Shown: positions 1 through 10,415, counted from the first letter of the stretch. The stretch is DNA of 64,000 bases from Oscillospiraceae bacterium (GCA_015064855.1 SVRK01000004.1:62001-126000), one strand, 5' to 3'. The notes: generated by a model from the letters alone, not told the origin. Numbers and translations: made by a program.

Positions 1-141
1 AAGCATAATCATAGCAAAATAGTCCTTCAAAACACTTTGTGTAATATCGATGATATTAACCTTGTGCTTCGCGCACTCCATACTAACATCTGCGATAATT
101 CCCACAGAGTCCTTTCCTATAACTGTAACAACTGCTTTCAT
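1..141 (-). CDS. ACT-domain protein (UPF0237-like), truncated by window edge
   Basis: Reverse-strand reading MKAVVTVIGKDSVGIIADVSMECAKHKVNIIDITQSVLKDYFAMIML runs off the left edge; RBS ggag upstream of ATG; typical ACT N-terminus. Confidence 0.8.
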   Translation of the reverse strand, partial: MKAVVTVIGKDSVGIIADVSMECAKHKVNIIDITQSVLKDYFAMIML

Positions 142-273
142 ATAAATTCTCCTTTGCTATGCCCGGCAAAAATCAAACCAAATTGATAAAATCCTCTTCG
201 GGCGTAATATTATTATATTAAAGTATAGCATCTTTATAATATTAAGTCAAGTATTAAATATAAAAGCGCGTAA

Positions 274-2295
274 TTAAATACGCGCTTTTTGTTTTTTGAA
301 TTTTTCAAGCAAATTAATTAGCGGTGTTTCACGGCAAACCGCAAGCAAGAGAATCAAAATTACAATAAAAGACGAAACGATTGTTAATGTCTTTCCAATT
401 ATGCGTACAGGCGAGCCAACGAAATTGGTTTTGACGATGTAATTGCCCTTTTCAAGTTCAAATGCAACCAATCCATCCACATCGTACGGCTTTATTTTAC
501 TTATCTTTCCGTTTTCATCCTCAATATGCACCTTGTAGCCGGGATAATAGAAAAGTGGCATTTGAATTTCGGCTTTTTCTGTCACAGTAATTTGCATTTC
601 GCTCTTTGGTGCCACAATAGCGCTTGTCAAAAGCTCACCCTCTCCGGTCAAGAAAACTGGTGAAAGCTTTTTAGTTCTATCATAGGTGCTTTTAAAAATC
701 ATTTTTCTGACTTCTTTATAAAGAGAATTCTCTCTCGGTGTATAGTCAGTTTCGCGATAAATTTGAGGGCAATATTCCTTTTGATGACCAATCGCTGCAC
801 TTTTGTCGAGGGACGTGTCTGAAATTTCATCGTACCACTTGTCTTCTGTCGCGTTTCTTTTTTCGATAATTGGCATATTTAAAACCATCAAAAGCCCGAT
901 AAAAATAGCACAACCAAAGAGGAATGCCTTCTTTTTTGCAAAATGCTGTGCTAAAACGCCAATCAAAATAGACAAAAACATTTGTATAAAAGACCAAAGT
1001 CGCCAAGGGAATTGTATGGTTCTCAAAAATCCGGGTGCGAGGGTCCAAAACCATGTGCTAGTCATTATAAAGAACGTCAAAATTATAACAGATATACTAA
1101 ACCAAAAAATCGGCCTACTATATATCGCTCTTTCTTTGTTTTCTCGATTGGAAAACGACACAAGGAAATAAAGGGCAATGAAAATTATCGTGCCTAAATA
1201 TATTTCAAGCCGTGGCCTTACCAAGCTTACAAGCACAAAAAGGACAGATGTCGAAATCGGGTAGTGCGCCCATCTTAATTTTTTTATTTTTACTAGGGCG
1301 TTGTCGATAAACACAAACAAAACACAAGAAATTAAATACATTACTATACCACTGTAAAGGCTAGTTGCAGAGTATCCCTTGCCACCCAAAAAGCTAATAT
1401 TTAAGAAGCCTGAATATGACCAAGCGTTGTCCGTATGCTTTAAAACGCTTTCCAAATCTGTACGCATGCTAACGTCATTACTTACAGCGTAGTAATCCGT
1501 CATTAAAAGCTCAAGCTGGGAGAACAAAGCAATGGCGCTAATTCCGATTATCAAAAGAGCCGACGCTACTGTATATATTATGTATTTTTTCTCTTTAAAC
1601 AGGTTAAACAATCTTTTTGAATAAATTAGGTAGAAAAGAAAGCCTACAATAAAGGCAAACATTGCCGTTATATTGTGTGACAAAAACAGAAATGAAGCGC
1701 CAAGCACTAATTTGAGAAAGGGCATTATCCTTACATCTTTTCTTTCCATATGCGTAACCTCATAAACACCCGAGAAGAAAAGAGGCATATAGGCAAAGGC
1801 AAAGGCTTCCGCAAAGGCAGCTCTGCAAAAAAGATTAAAGAGTCGATATGGATAGATAATCAGGCACGCCGCCGAAATTAACGCAGCAAGCTTGTTTCCG
1901 TTTGTAAACTTCAATGCAAAGCCGTACATAAAAACGCCTGATAGAAAAACAGACAAAACTACTACCAATTTATATGACGTCATTAAAGAGATGCCAAAAA
2001 CGTTCAGCACTACACCCAAGACAACTACTGTAAAATGCGAAAGGGGCGAATAAAACAGCCCTGCACCATATCCAAAGCCATTCGCAAGCTCGGAGCTTAT
2101 CCCAACAAGTCCTCTACCATTTATTATGGAATTATATTTATCCAAAATATTAGGAATATGATAAAAATAGTCGTCCCCCTTGCATAGTCCTTGCCAAAAA
2201 ACAAGAATTGTGCCTATGAGTGAAAGTGCCAAAATCGCTATGTATGGCACGGATTTTTTCGCGCTCTTTAAAAGAAAATCAGTTTTCATATGCAC
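274..2295 (-). CDS. Large multi-pass membrane protein (YfhO/glycosyltransferase-like)
   Basis: 673 aa ORF with many hydrophobic segments and a C-terminal soluble domain; RBS aggaggt upstream of the start. Confidence 0.6.
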   Translation of the reverse strand: MHMKTDFLLKSAKKSVPYIAILALSLIGTILVFWQGLCKGDDYFYHIPNILDKYNSIINGRGLVGISSELANGFGYGAGLFYSPLSHFTVVVLGVVLNVFGISLMTSYKLVVVLSVFLSGVFMYGFALKFTNGNKLAALISAACLIIYPYRLFNLFCRAAFAEAFAFAYMPLFFSGVYEVTHMERKDVRIMPFLKLVLGASFLFLSHNITAMFAFIVGFLFYLIYSKRLFNLFKEKKYIIYTVASALLIIGISAIALFSQLELLMTDYYAVSNDVSMRTDLESVLKHTDNAWSYSGFLNISFLGGKGYSATSLYSGIVMYLISCVLFVFIDNALVKIKKLRWAHYPISTSVLFVLVSLVRPRLEIYLGTIIFIALYFLVSFSNRENKERAIYSRPIFWFSISVIILTFFIMTSTWFWTLAPGFLRTIQFPWRLWSFIQMFLSILIGVLAQHFAKKKAFLFGCAIFIGLLMVLNMPIIEKRNATEDKWYDEISDTSLDKSAAIGHQKEYCPQIYRETDYTPRENSLYKEVRKMIFKSTYDRTKKLSPVFLTGEGELLTSAIVAPKSEMQITVTEKAEIQMPLFYYPGYKVHIEDENGKISKIKPYDVDGLVAFELEKGNYIVKTNFVGSPVRIIGKTLTIVSSFIVILILLLAVCRETPLINLLEKFKKQKARI

Positions 2296-2444
2296 ACCTC
2301 CTGTTATATTATATAGATTATAACATTTTAATTAAGGCTTTGTCAACAAGACTAAAATTAAATTTGAATTTTTGCAAAAGTGTACCGGTCAGGGACACTT
2401 TTTTTGTGCAATAATATTTTTGCAAGGGCGGGAAGGAGGACCGC

Positions 2445-4226
2445 TTGAAAAGAAAACTCACATTAGAAGAATTAAGGTGTGCACGTCGAAATTTATGGGA
2501 AAAGCACCATGATGCGTCAAAGGACAGTGACTTTACAAAATTCGTCGCCGACCAAATTCTGGATAACGAGGATTTGAGACTAGAAATTTACGACAACCCA
2601 ATTTTGCTTATAGAATTAACATTTAGTGTTGTCGACAAGAAAAGAAGGAGCGTTCCTTTCTTTTTCAACGAAATTCAAAAGGATTTTGTTAATAAATTAT
2701 CTACACTGGGTACGAAGAAACCATATTTTATATTAAAAGGAAGGCAACAAGGCTTCACAACTCTAATAACCGCTTTAATCCTATCAAACGCGATAGTCAA
2801 GCGAAACTTTTCGGGATTTACTTTGGCTGACAGAGATGATAACACAAAAGCGATTTTCATGGATAAAGCGAAAGTGATGTATAATTCACTGCCCGAAAGA
2901 CTTAAGCCAACGGAAAAGTTTAATTCTACAAATGAATTGTTTTTTGACAAGCTTAATTCATCTTGGCGCGTTGCATCAGCAAGCTCAAACGTTGGCAGAA
3001 GCCGTACTCTTTCATTTATTCATTATTCCGAGGTAGCTTTTTTTAAATGCCCTATTTCTGATTTACAAAAATCAATCGCTGAGGCTGCAACAGAAGAAGC
3101 GGTTTGCATTTACGAAACTACTGCAAACGGTTTTAACGATGCAAAAAAGCTATGGGACAGTGGTGCTTGCCACAACCTGTTTTATGAATGGTGGAAAACG
3201 AGCGAATATACTTCATATGAGTACGAATATTTAAAAAATGCCGACACGTGGCTAAAAAACAGGCTTTCTTCTTTGAAAGAACGTGGGCTCACGAAGGAGC
3301 AACTCACGTGGTATGCAAAAAAATACAACTCATATATTGACAAGAGCTCTATAAGGCAAGAATATCCTTGCACTCCCGAGGAGGCGTTCGTTTCTAGCGG
3401 AGATTGCGCGTTTGATAAGGAGAAGATATCAAACTATTTAAGCACGTTCAAAATTGAATCGAGGCGAGGATATTTCAAATACAGTCTTATACCAATTCCG
3501 CTTTACGACCCTAGCGGTAGGATAATAGCTTTTGAAAACACAATAGATAATATTGAGTTTTGCGAAAGCGAAAACGGGTACATCTCAATAGTTGAAGAGC
3601 CCCAGAAAATTCGTCGTGGTGGCGATACAAAGCTAACCCCATACGTCATAGGAGCCGACACCGCAGGAACAGGTAATGACTACTTTGCTGCCAAAATTAT
3701 CGACAACGTGTCAGGGAAATGTGTAGCAACTCTTCATATAAAAAACATAGATGAGGACTTGTTTGCGCATCAACTTTTCTGTCTTGGTAAATATTATTTC
3801 GATGCGCTTATCGGAGTAGAGAGTAATTATTCAACCCATCCGGTCAGAGTTTTAAAAGCTCTTGGCTACAAAAACCTCTATGCACGTAGCTCTGATCTAG
3901 GCAAAATCGAATCATACGGATTTTTAACGACCGTTACAACTCGACCATTGATAATTTCAAACCTCGTGGCGGTAATGCGTGAAAATATCCATCTCGAAAC
4001 AGACAGACAAACTTTAATGGAAATGACTACTTTTGTTAAAAGAAGCGACGGCAGAACTGCCGCGGTCGACGGCGCGCACGACGATTTAGTTATGGCTAGC
4101 GCAATAGCTCGATACATCGCTCAATATTATGACCACACGTACAAAAGAGTAGACACATATAAGGACTTTTTAAGTAAGCACTTCTCCTCTCTGCCCTTGC
4201 AAGAAGAAAACTACATGGAGTGGTAA
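2445..4226 (+). CDS. Phage terminase large subunit
   Basis: TTG start after ggaaggagga; Walker A-like LKGRQQGFTT, Walker B-like LSFIHYSEVAFF, nuclease motifs VIGADTAGTGND and DGAHDDLVMASA. Confidence 0.88.
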   Translation: MKRKLTLEELRCARRNLWEKHHDASKDSDFTKFVADQILDNEDLRLEIYDNPILLIELTFSVVDKKRRSVPFFFNEIQKDFVNKLSTLGTKKPYFILKGRQQGFTTLITALILSNAIVKRNFSGFTLADRDDNTKAIFMDKAKVMYNSLPERLKPTEKFNSTNELFFDKLNSSWRVASASSNVGRSRTLSFIHYSEVAFFKCPISDLQKSIAEAATEEAVCIYETTANGFNDAKKLWDSGACHNLFYEWWKTSEYTSYEYEYLKNADTWLKNRLSSLKERGLTKEQLTWYAKKYNSYIDKSSIRQEYPCTPEEAFVSSGDCAFDKEKISNYLSTFKIESRRGYFKYSLIPIPLYDPSGRIIAFENTIDNIEFCESENGYISIVEEPQKIRRGGDTKLTPYVIGADTAGTGNDYFAAKIIDNVSGKCVATLHIKNIDEDLFAHQLFCLGKYYFDALIGVESNYSTHPVRVLKALGYKNLYARSSDLGKIESYGFLTTVTTRPLIISNLVAVMRENIHLETDRQTLMEMTTFVKRSDGRTAAVDGAHDDLVMASAIARYIAQYYDHTYKRVDTYKDFLSKHFSSLPLQEENYMEW

Positions 4227-4227
4227 A

Positions 4228-4392
4228 ATGCTTAAAACAAAGAAAAAACTTATTGAACTAGAAAACAGAATAATTTTGCTAGAAAGAAAGCTTTTAGGTA
4301 ACAATGAGCAGAAGACAGCCGACCCTGTGGATGAAATTTCATATAAGGAGATACTTGACGAATGGCTAAATGGCAAGATAAATTGTCAGTAA
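4228..4392 (+). CDS. Small phage ORF (54 aa, coiled-coil-like)
   Basis: MLKTKKKLIELENRIILLERKLLGNNEQKTADPVDEISYKEILDEWLNGKINCQ; between terL and portal, overlaps the portal start; absent from the ORF track because shorter than 60 aa. Confidence 0.55.
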   Translation: MLKTKKKLIELENRIILLERKLLGNNEQKTADPVDEISYKEILDEWLNGKINCQ

Positions 4393-6071
4393 ACGACACT
4401 CTGCTTTGGTCATACTATCAAAACGCTCTCGATTATCAAATAAGAATGGGTCTGCGTGATAAGATACCAACTTGCATTGATTTTTACGAGGGCAAGCAAT
4501 GGCCGTTACCCACAGAAAACACGAAAAATTTACCGCGACCTGTGGTAAATATTATAAAAATGGTTTGCAGAACCAAAAAAAGCGCAATTCTTTCATCACC
4601 GGTTAAGATAAACTACAAAAGCTTTACGCCCTACGCCGATATGGATATGTTCAACTCCTTTGCCGACAGCGTTTTCAAGGATATGGGACAAGGCGAGCTT
4701 GACAGACTTGCACTAGAAGACGCTGTCAAAAAGGGCTCATATTTCTACCATTACTATTGGGACAGTGAGGCAAAATCTTTAAATTCGGACGAGCTTGGAG
4801 CATTAAGATGCGAAATAATAGACCCTCTTAACATATTTTTTTCAAACCCGGCAGAAATCAGCGAACAAAACCAAGACTGGATAATCATTTCAACTAGACT
4901 GGAATTATCTAAAATTCGCAAGCTTGCGGATAGTGGAAAAAGCCTCACAAAGCTCGTTCCCGACGAGGATGTTACATCGTGCTCCGTGCTTGAGCAGGAT
5001 GGCGGGAATATGGCTACGCTTCTTACCAGATATTTTAAGCAAGATGGAGAAATCTGGTGCGAAAGAGCAACACGGACCTGCGTAATTAATGACCCGTTCA
5101 AAATTATACCCGACAACGATTTCTCAACACCCGTTGTCGATAAAGAGGAAAAAAAGGTATTTGTAAATTTAACCGAATCAACAAGCAAGAAATCTATCGG
5201 TTTATACCCCATAGTAGCCGGATTTTACGAGAAAAAAGAAGGCTCTATATATGGAATTGGAGAGGTAGAAGGATTAATTCCAAATCAAAAAGCAATCAAT
5301 TTCAATATTGCAATGAGTCTATTAAACGCTCAACAATGTGCATGGGGCAAATATATTGCACTTCCAAATGCACTGAACGGTCAAAAAATTTCAAATGTTC
5401 CTGGGCAAGTGCTAATTGATTATTCCGGAACAGGAGAAGGTATAAAGCGACTCGAGCAGAATGAGCTTTCAAAGGTTCCGATGGAGCTAACAGTTACATT
5501 AGCTGAATTAACTCGTTCAGCAACAGGCACATCCGCCGTGCTCACTGGTGATTCTTATACAAACAACCTTTCCGGTGCGGCAATTGCATACCTTCAATCG
5601 CAGGCATTACTTCCAATTGAAGAGTTAAAGAGCGCATTTTGGAACGTAAAGCGAAAACAGGGCCTCGTTGTCGCTCAATTCTTAAAGAATTTTTACTACA
5701 AGCGTCCATTTATCAAGACATCTACCGATTCAGACGGCAAAAAACATGAATCATTCGAGGAATTTTCTTCATTTTCTTACAAGTATGCGTCTTTGGACGT
5801 AACCGTAGAAGTCGTTGGTGGAACACGAGCGAGTGTAGCATCGGACATTTCTCTGCTTGAAACTTGTTTAAAGACAGGCAAAATATCACTTGAAACCTAC
5901 ATAAAGGCCTACCCTGATTCTGCTATAACAAATAAGGAAGAAATTTTAAAGCACATTAAGCAAGAAAAAGACGACGAGCTATCAAAAACAAAGATTGAAC
6001 TTGAGCGCTGCAAGGAAAAATTAAAAGCTTATCAACAAAAAGAGACGTTGAAAGGAGAGGTTATAAATTAG
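4362..6071 (+). CDS. Phage portal protein
   Basis: 569 aa, follows terL; portal-like content (GIGEVEGLIPNQKAINFNIAMSLLNAQ; TGTSAVLTGDSYTNNLSGAAIAYLQSQ). Confidence 0.85.
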   Translation: MAKWQDKLSVNDTLLWSYYQNALDYQIRMGLRDKIPTCIDFYEGKQWPLPTENTKNLPRPVVNIIKMVCRTKKSAILSSPVKINYKSFTPYADMDMFNSFADSVFKDMGQGELDRLALEDAVKKGSYFYHYYWDSEAKSLNSDELGALRCEIIDPLNIFFSNPAEISEQNQDWIIISTRLELSKIRKLADSGKSLTKLVPDEDVTSCSVLEQDGGNMATLLTRYFKQDGEIWCERATRTCVINDPFKIIPDNDFSTPVVDKEEKKVFVNLTESTSKKSIGLYPIVAGFYEKKEGSIYGIGEVEGLIPNQKAINFNIAMSLLNAQQCAWGKYIALPNALNGQKISNVPGQVLIDYSGTGEGIKRLEQNELSKVPMELTVTLAELTRSATGTSAVLTGDSYTNNLSGAAIAYLQSQALLPIEELKSAFWNVKRKQGLVVAQFLKNFYYKRPFIKTSTDSDGKKHESFEEFSSFSYKYASLDVTVEVVGGTRASVASDISLLETCLKTGKISLETYIKAYPDSAITNKEEILKHIKQEKDDELSKTKIELERCKEKLKAYQQKETLKGEVIN

Positions 6072-6072
6072 A

Positions 6073-6708
6073 ATGGAAGAAATATTAGAGAGTCAAAGCA
6101 ACGAAAACAGTCGTTTTAACAATACAAATAGCCAGCAAAACGCACAAAGCACCCAAACAAGTGTCGAAAATAGTTCTTTTCAACAAAAAATCAACACAAG
6201 TGAGAAAAATCACGATGCTTTTGAAGAAAATATGCAAATTTCAACCAATTTTCAATGCGATTTTATAGAAAAAGTAAACATTTCTGAACAGAAGAAAGAC
6301 CCAGTATCTGACTTTGACTGTAAATCAATAGGTACAAATTCGCTTGAAAGTAATGTTTTTTCGTCTAACGACGAGGACAATCTTCTCTTTTCTCGCCTTT
6401 TTCCCGGTGTAAGCAAAGAAACCCTTGAAAAAGACGAAAAGTTCAAGCTTTTCGCCCGCAGCAAGGACAAAAGCTTATCTCTCTGCGAAATTTACGCCGA
6501 TTATTTATCATTTTCCCAAAAAATGCGCGACGAGGTTGCAATCCGTGTCGCTACAGCACAAAACAACAGAAATTCTTCTCCCGGGGCGCTTTCTGCGCCA
6601 AAAGGCGACGGCAATGATTATTTTTCCAAAGAGCAAGTAAAAAAGATGTCAAGAGAGCAAATTGCTCGCAATTACACAAAAATCAGAGAAAGTCAACAAA
6701 AATGGTAA
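6073..6708 (+). CDS. Probable phage scaffold-like protein
   Basis: Position between portal and capsid; Q/N/S/E-rich, low-complexity N-terminus; charged C-terminus. Confidence 0.6.
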   Translation: MEEILESQSNENSRFNNTNSQQNAQSTQTSVENSSFQQKINTSEKNHDAFEENMQISTNFQCDFIEKVNISEQKKDPVSDFDCKSIGTNSLESNVFSSNDEDNLLFSRLFPGVSKETLEKDEKFKLFARSKDKSLSLCEIYADYLSFSQKMRDEVAIRVATAQNNRNSSPGALSAPKGDGNDYFSKEQVKKMSREQIARNYTKIRESQQKW

Positions 6709-7029
6709 TCAGCGGCTACCTTTTAGAGGATTACAGCAAAAATTCAAATTAATAGCCTACATCCCTTCTCTTCGGCGTTTCTTGGTTGTAAAGCGTCACT
6801 GCAAGCCTTTGTAGAAGGCGTAGAGAACGTTTTTTCGGTGCTTTTTGCTCAATTACCGGTAAATGCACGCTCGAACGTCGTTCCTTCAAAATATAGCTCA
6901 TATGCCTCTTGTAATGCCCAAAAGCCTTACAAGCTAAAAAGAGGACTCTTTAAGTCGAATTAATATTTAGTAGTTGTGCAAGGCTAGAGCATCCGAGCAT
7001 CTTCGCAAACAAATGCAAGGAGAAAATTT

Positions 7030-7872
7030 ATGGCATATTCAAACTTCATTCCCGCCGTTTGGTCGGAATCAATCAATCGTGAGCTTGAAAGAGCTTGCGT
7101 GTTCGCAGAGGACTGCAACAGACAATACGAGGGTTTGGTATCAAAGAAAGGCGACAGTGTTCACATCCTAGGTGTTGGAAAGCCAACTATTAAATCTCTC
7201 GAGCGTGAAAACGCATCAAGCGAAATCGACGACGCAGAAGAGATCGACGACACATCCGTCATCCTCGGAATCAATCAAATCAGATATTTCAACTATAAGG
7301 TCGGCGACATCGACAAGGCGCAAGCCATCGGAGGACTCATGGACACATTATCCGAGGAAACCAGCGAGGGCTTGGCAAATGAAATCGATAAGTATATCGG
7401 CGAAATGGCACTCGATGAGGACGTATCAAAATTGAGCGAAAGCGCTACACTTGTAACAAAGGACAACATTCTTTCAATCCTCGACGACGCAATTCAAGCG
7501 CTTCAAGAAAACGACGTAAGTATGGCGAGTGGCGTAACAGTTACGGTTTCCCCAAGATTTTACAAGCTATTCAAGCAAGCATACGCATCAAACGCAACCG
7601 CCAACACAGACGCGCTTAAAAACGGCAAGGTCGGTATGTACGGTAACGTAACAGTAAAAATATCAAACAACGTTGCAAAAAGTGACGGCGGTGCAGTAGA
7701 CAACATTATGATGAAGACAAAGCGAGCAATCGCCTTTGTTAATCCGTTGACACATACCGAAGCATATAGACCGGAAAAGTCTTTTGCCGATGCAGTAAAG
7801 GGTTATGCTCTTTTTGACGGCAAAGTAGTGCGTCCAAAGGAAATCATCAACATTAACGTAAAATACGCATAA
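7030..7872 (+). CDS. Phage major capsid protein (P22 coat/HK97-fold-like)
   Basis: MAYSNFIPAVWSESINRELERACVFAEDCNRQYEG... typical capsid N-terminus; order terL-portal-scaffold-capsid. Confidence 0.8.
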   Translation: MAYSNFIPAVWSESINRELERACVFAEDCNRQYEGLVSKKGDSVHILGVGKPTIKSLERENASSEIDDAEEIDDTSVILGINQIRYFNYKVGDIDKAQAIGGLMDTLSEETSEGLANEIDKYIGEMALDEDVSKLSESATLVTKDNILSILDDAIQALQENDVSMASGVTVTVSPRFYKLFKQAYASNATANTDALKNGKVGMYGNVTVKISNNVAKSDGGAVDNIMMKTKRAIAFVNPLTHTEAYRPEKSFADAVKGYALFDGKVVRPKEIININVKYA

Positions 7873-7875
7873 GTT

Positions 7876-7902
7876 AAAAAGCCGAGCTTTACTCGGCTTT
7901 TT
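7876..7902 (+). terminator. Rho-independent terminator after capsid gene
   Basis: aaaaaGCCGAGctttaCTCGGCttttt. Confidence 0.85.
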
Positions 7903-8293
7903 CGCTTTAGAGTGTATGTTTTTTCACTTTTCACGAATATTTATTCATTTTTTAATATATTCAATTTATATTTATTCATTATTTAGCCACCTTTTTTGAT
8001 TTGGTCAAACTGAGTGTCTATTTTTTGAAATGCAAAAATGATAATTTATTCATTTTTGCTTTTTATTCTACTCTATCGGCAAAACAAAGCTACTTGAAAA
8101 AGCGCAAAAAGTGCTCGCCAAGACCCACCAAGGAGCCTTGCGACAGCTGCAGTTGCACATTTTTTGGTAAATAGTAAAAATTTAGCACTACGTGTCGATA
8201 AAATCATATATTTTAGCGCACGTTACGACTATTTTTGCAAGTTTTTAATGATATGATGATTATACAAAGGTAATCAAAAGAAAGGACGCAAAA

Positions 8294-9106
8294 ATGAAGG
8301 ATTCTAAAAACGAAAAATCAGAACAAGCAGTTTTGTCACTTCCAATCAGCGATATTTCTAAAAATCCCAACCAGCCAAGAAAAGTATTCAATGAAGATGC
8401 TATAATCAAGCTCGCAGACAGCATAAGGCAGCACGGGTTCATTCAACCGTTGGTTGTAAGACAAATCAGCAACGGTTACGAGTTAATTTCAGGCGAAAGA
8501 AGGCTTCGAGCAGCAGAAGAGTTGGCAATGACTCATGTTCCGTGCATAATAAACAAAGCAAGCGAGTCAGAAAGTGCCGAAATGGCAATAATAGAAAACC
8601 TAATTCGCGAAGATCTAAACATTTTCGAAGAAGCAGAGGCTATCGAGGCCTTAATCGACACACACTCACTAACCCAAGAGGAAATCGCCTCTAGATTATC
8701 CGCCAGTCAATCTTACATAGCAAACAAGCTAAGACTGCTGCGCTTATCAAAAGATGAACGCGAGGTCATATTAAAAAATAAACTAACAGAGCGGCACGCA
8801 AGAGCCCTCATAAGGTTACAAGACGACAAAATTCGAGCAAAAGCGCTGAACGAAATCGTCTTAAGCGGATTAAACGTATCAAAAACAGAAGAACTTATAG
8901 ACAAGCTGCGACAAGACAACAAAGAAACCAAAGAAGAAAAAAAGCCTCAAAAGAGCATTTCATCATTCTTGGAGTCCTTAAGCCGAGCAATCGAGGCGGT
9001 CGAAAACAGCGGATATAAAGTTAAAAGTAGAAAAATCGAGAGCGAAGAATACACAGAAATCACTTTAGTAATTCCCAAAAGCAAACAGGCTACCGAGTTA
9101 AGCTAA
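8294..9106 (+). CDS. noc: ParB-family protein, Noc-like
   Basis: NPNQPRKVF, GERRLRAAEE, ENLIREDLNIFEEAEA, and TERHARALIRL (Noc-type where Spo0J has SAGHARALL). Confidence 0.7.
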   Translation: MKDSKNEKSEQAVLSLPISDISKNPNQPRKVFNEDAIIKLADSIRQHGFIQPLVVRQISNGYELISGERRLRAAEELAMTHVPCIINKASESESAEMAIIENLIREDLNIFEEAEAIEALIDTHSLTQEEIASRLSASQSYIANKLRLLRLSKDEREVILKNKLTERHARALIRLQDDKIRAKALNEIVLSGLNVSKTEELIDKLRQDNKETKEEKKPQKSISSFLESLSRAIEAVENSGYKVKSRKIESEEYTEITLVIPKSKQATELS

Positions 9107-9312
9107 AGAAAAACAAGACACCATTTCCATATTTTTCCAATTGTTTTGATTTATAAAGAGTGAAAGATTTCGCATTTGGCAATATGAGAGTGATTAGAAG
9201 CAGTAAAAAAGAGCAGAATTGCAAAAAACGCAGCAAAAAAGCGAAAAATCGTCAATTTCTGAACGCTACATTATAATGGAACAAGAGAACGTAAGCAAAA
9301 CGTTCTCTTTTT

Positions 9313-9328
9313 TGTTTCACGTGAAACA
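9313..9328. promoter_or_regulatory. parS site
   Basis: Exact TGTTTCACGTGAAACA. Confidence 0.95.
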
Positions 9329-9543
9329 TTAAACACTTCGCAAAAACCTCAAACAAGAAACCACGAAACGCTTTGCAAAAAAAAGGGGGGGAGGGCTGTT
9401 GTCGCTATAATTTCGCAAAAATTCAAAAAAAGAGTCGTCGCCCCCCCAAGTAACAGTCCACGAGATAAGGACTTTATAAGCGGAACGAACCCACCCCAAA
9501 CACTAGGCTTATTTTATAGACGCTTGTTTGGCCACGTTCTGTG

Positions 9544-9559
9544 TGTTTCACGTGAAACA
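9544..9559. promoter_or_regulatory. parS site
   Basis: Exact TGTTTCACGTGAAACA. Confidence 0.95.
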
Positions 9560-9889
9560 GCAAAATGCGCTTCCATAATATTTGTCGCACGCAAAAAACG
9601 ACCCCATAAAAAGAACGTAGGTCAAAAAACGCAAAAAGCATACAAAGCAAAGGCGTGATTGGGAGTCCCGTGAAAAAGAGAGGAGGGGGAAGGAGATTTT
9701 GAAGAAAGGAGCGAGGAAGAGGACAGTCACAGAAAACAAGCCGGAGCAAGCTTTTATTCAAAACATTAGCCTCAATGAAAAATTCAACAACGCAAAAAAA
9801 GAAAGCGAGGGGCTAGAAGGAAAAATAAGGTAGGATACAAAGAAGAGAGCAAAAAAAGGGGGTGTCACAATAGTTTATTCGGAGTAGAT

Positions 9890-9905
9890 GTTTCACGTGA
9901 AACAT
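9890..9905. promoter_or_regulatory. parS site
   Basis: Exact TGTTTCACGTGAAACA, within extended palindrome agaTGTTTCACGTGAAACAtct. Confidence 0.95.
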
Positions 9906-10399
9906 CTGTTTTTTGTTCACCCTGCAGAGGGGGCAGGTTTGTCTCCCTTTATCGTAAAAAGCCTTCAAATCAAAGTCCACAAGAACACAAAAGAAATCCA
10001 ATCTGCCATTTCGTTCATTAACAAAAAGAGCAGAGAAGACCGCAAGAGATTTCGGCTCTTTGACTTAACACATCTATCCAAGACAAGAGTTGCAAGAAGG
10101 TCGGCATCGCACTTTTGTTTCGTAAGTGAAAGTTAAAATATCTATTGCGTTTTTGCAAGCTTGCCGTCCACCCAAAGGTCAGCATGTCCGTTGAAAGAAG
10201 GCGCAGTTGAGCAGTTTCACTCTTCTCTTCTCCGGCTTCTACGTTTTTATCGGCTTTGTATTATTCAAAAAAAGGGCGACCGTTCACTACTGCTTTCTGA
10301 TGCAAGGTTCCTCTCTTCTTCTCTACTCGTTTCAAATTGCGCACCGCAATAGAGAGAGTTCCAATAATTAAAAACCTTGCCAGGCGTTTCTCGACAAGC

Positions 10400-10415
10400 T
10401 GTTTCACGTGAAACA
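10400..10415. promoter_or_regulatory. parS site
   Basis: Exact TGTTTCACGTGAAACA, about 95 bp upstream of parA. Confidence 0.95.

Noticed and set aside
803-1197. Plus-strand ORFs (122, 75 and 71 aa) inside the membrane protein gene
   Set aside because: Antisense to a convincing 673-aa ORF, no RBS or recognisable motifs; treated as shadow ORFs.
9474-10352. Several 62-95 aa ORFs on both strands in the parS region
   Set aside because: Low-complexity, Cys/Phe-rich or overlapping perfect parS palindromes, with no RBS or family signature; region better explained as non-coding.
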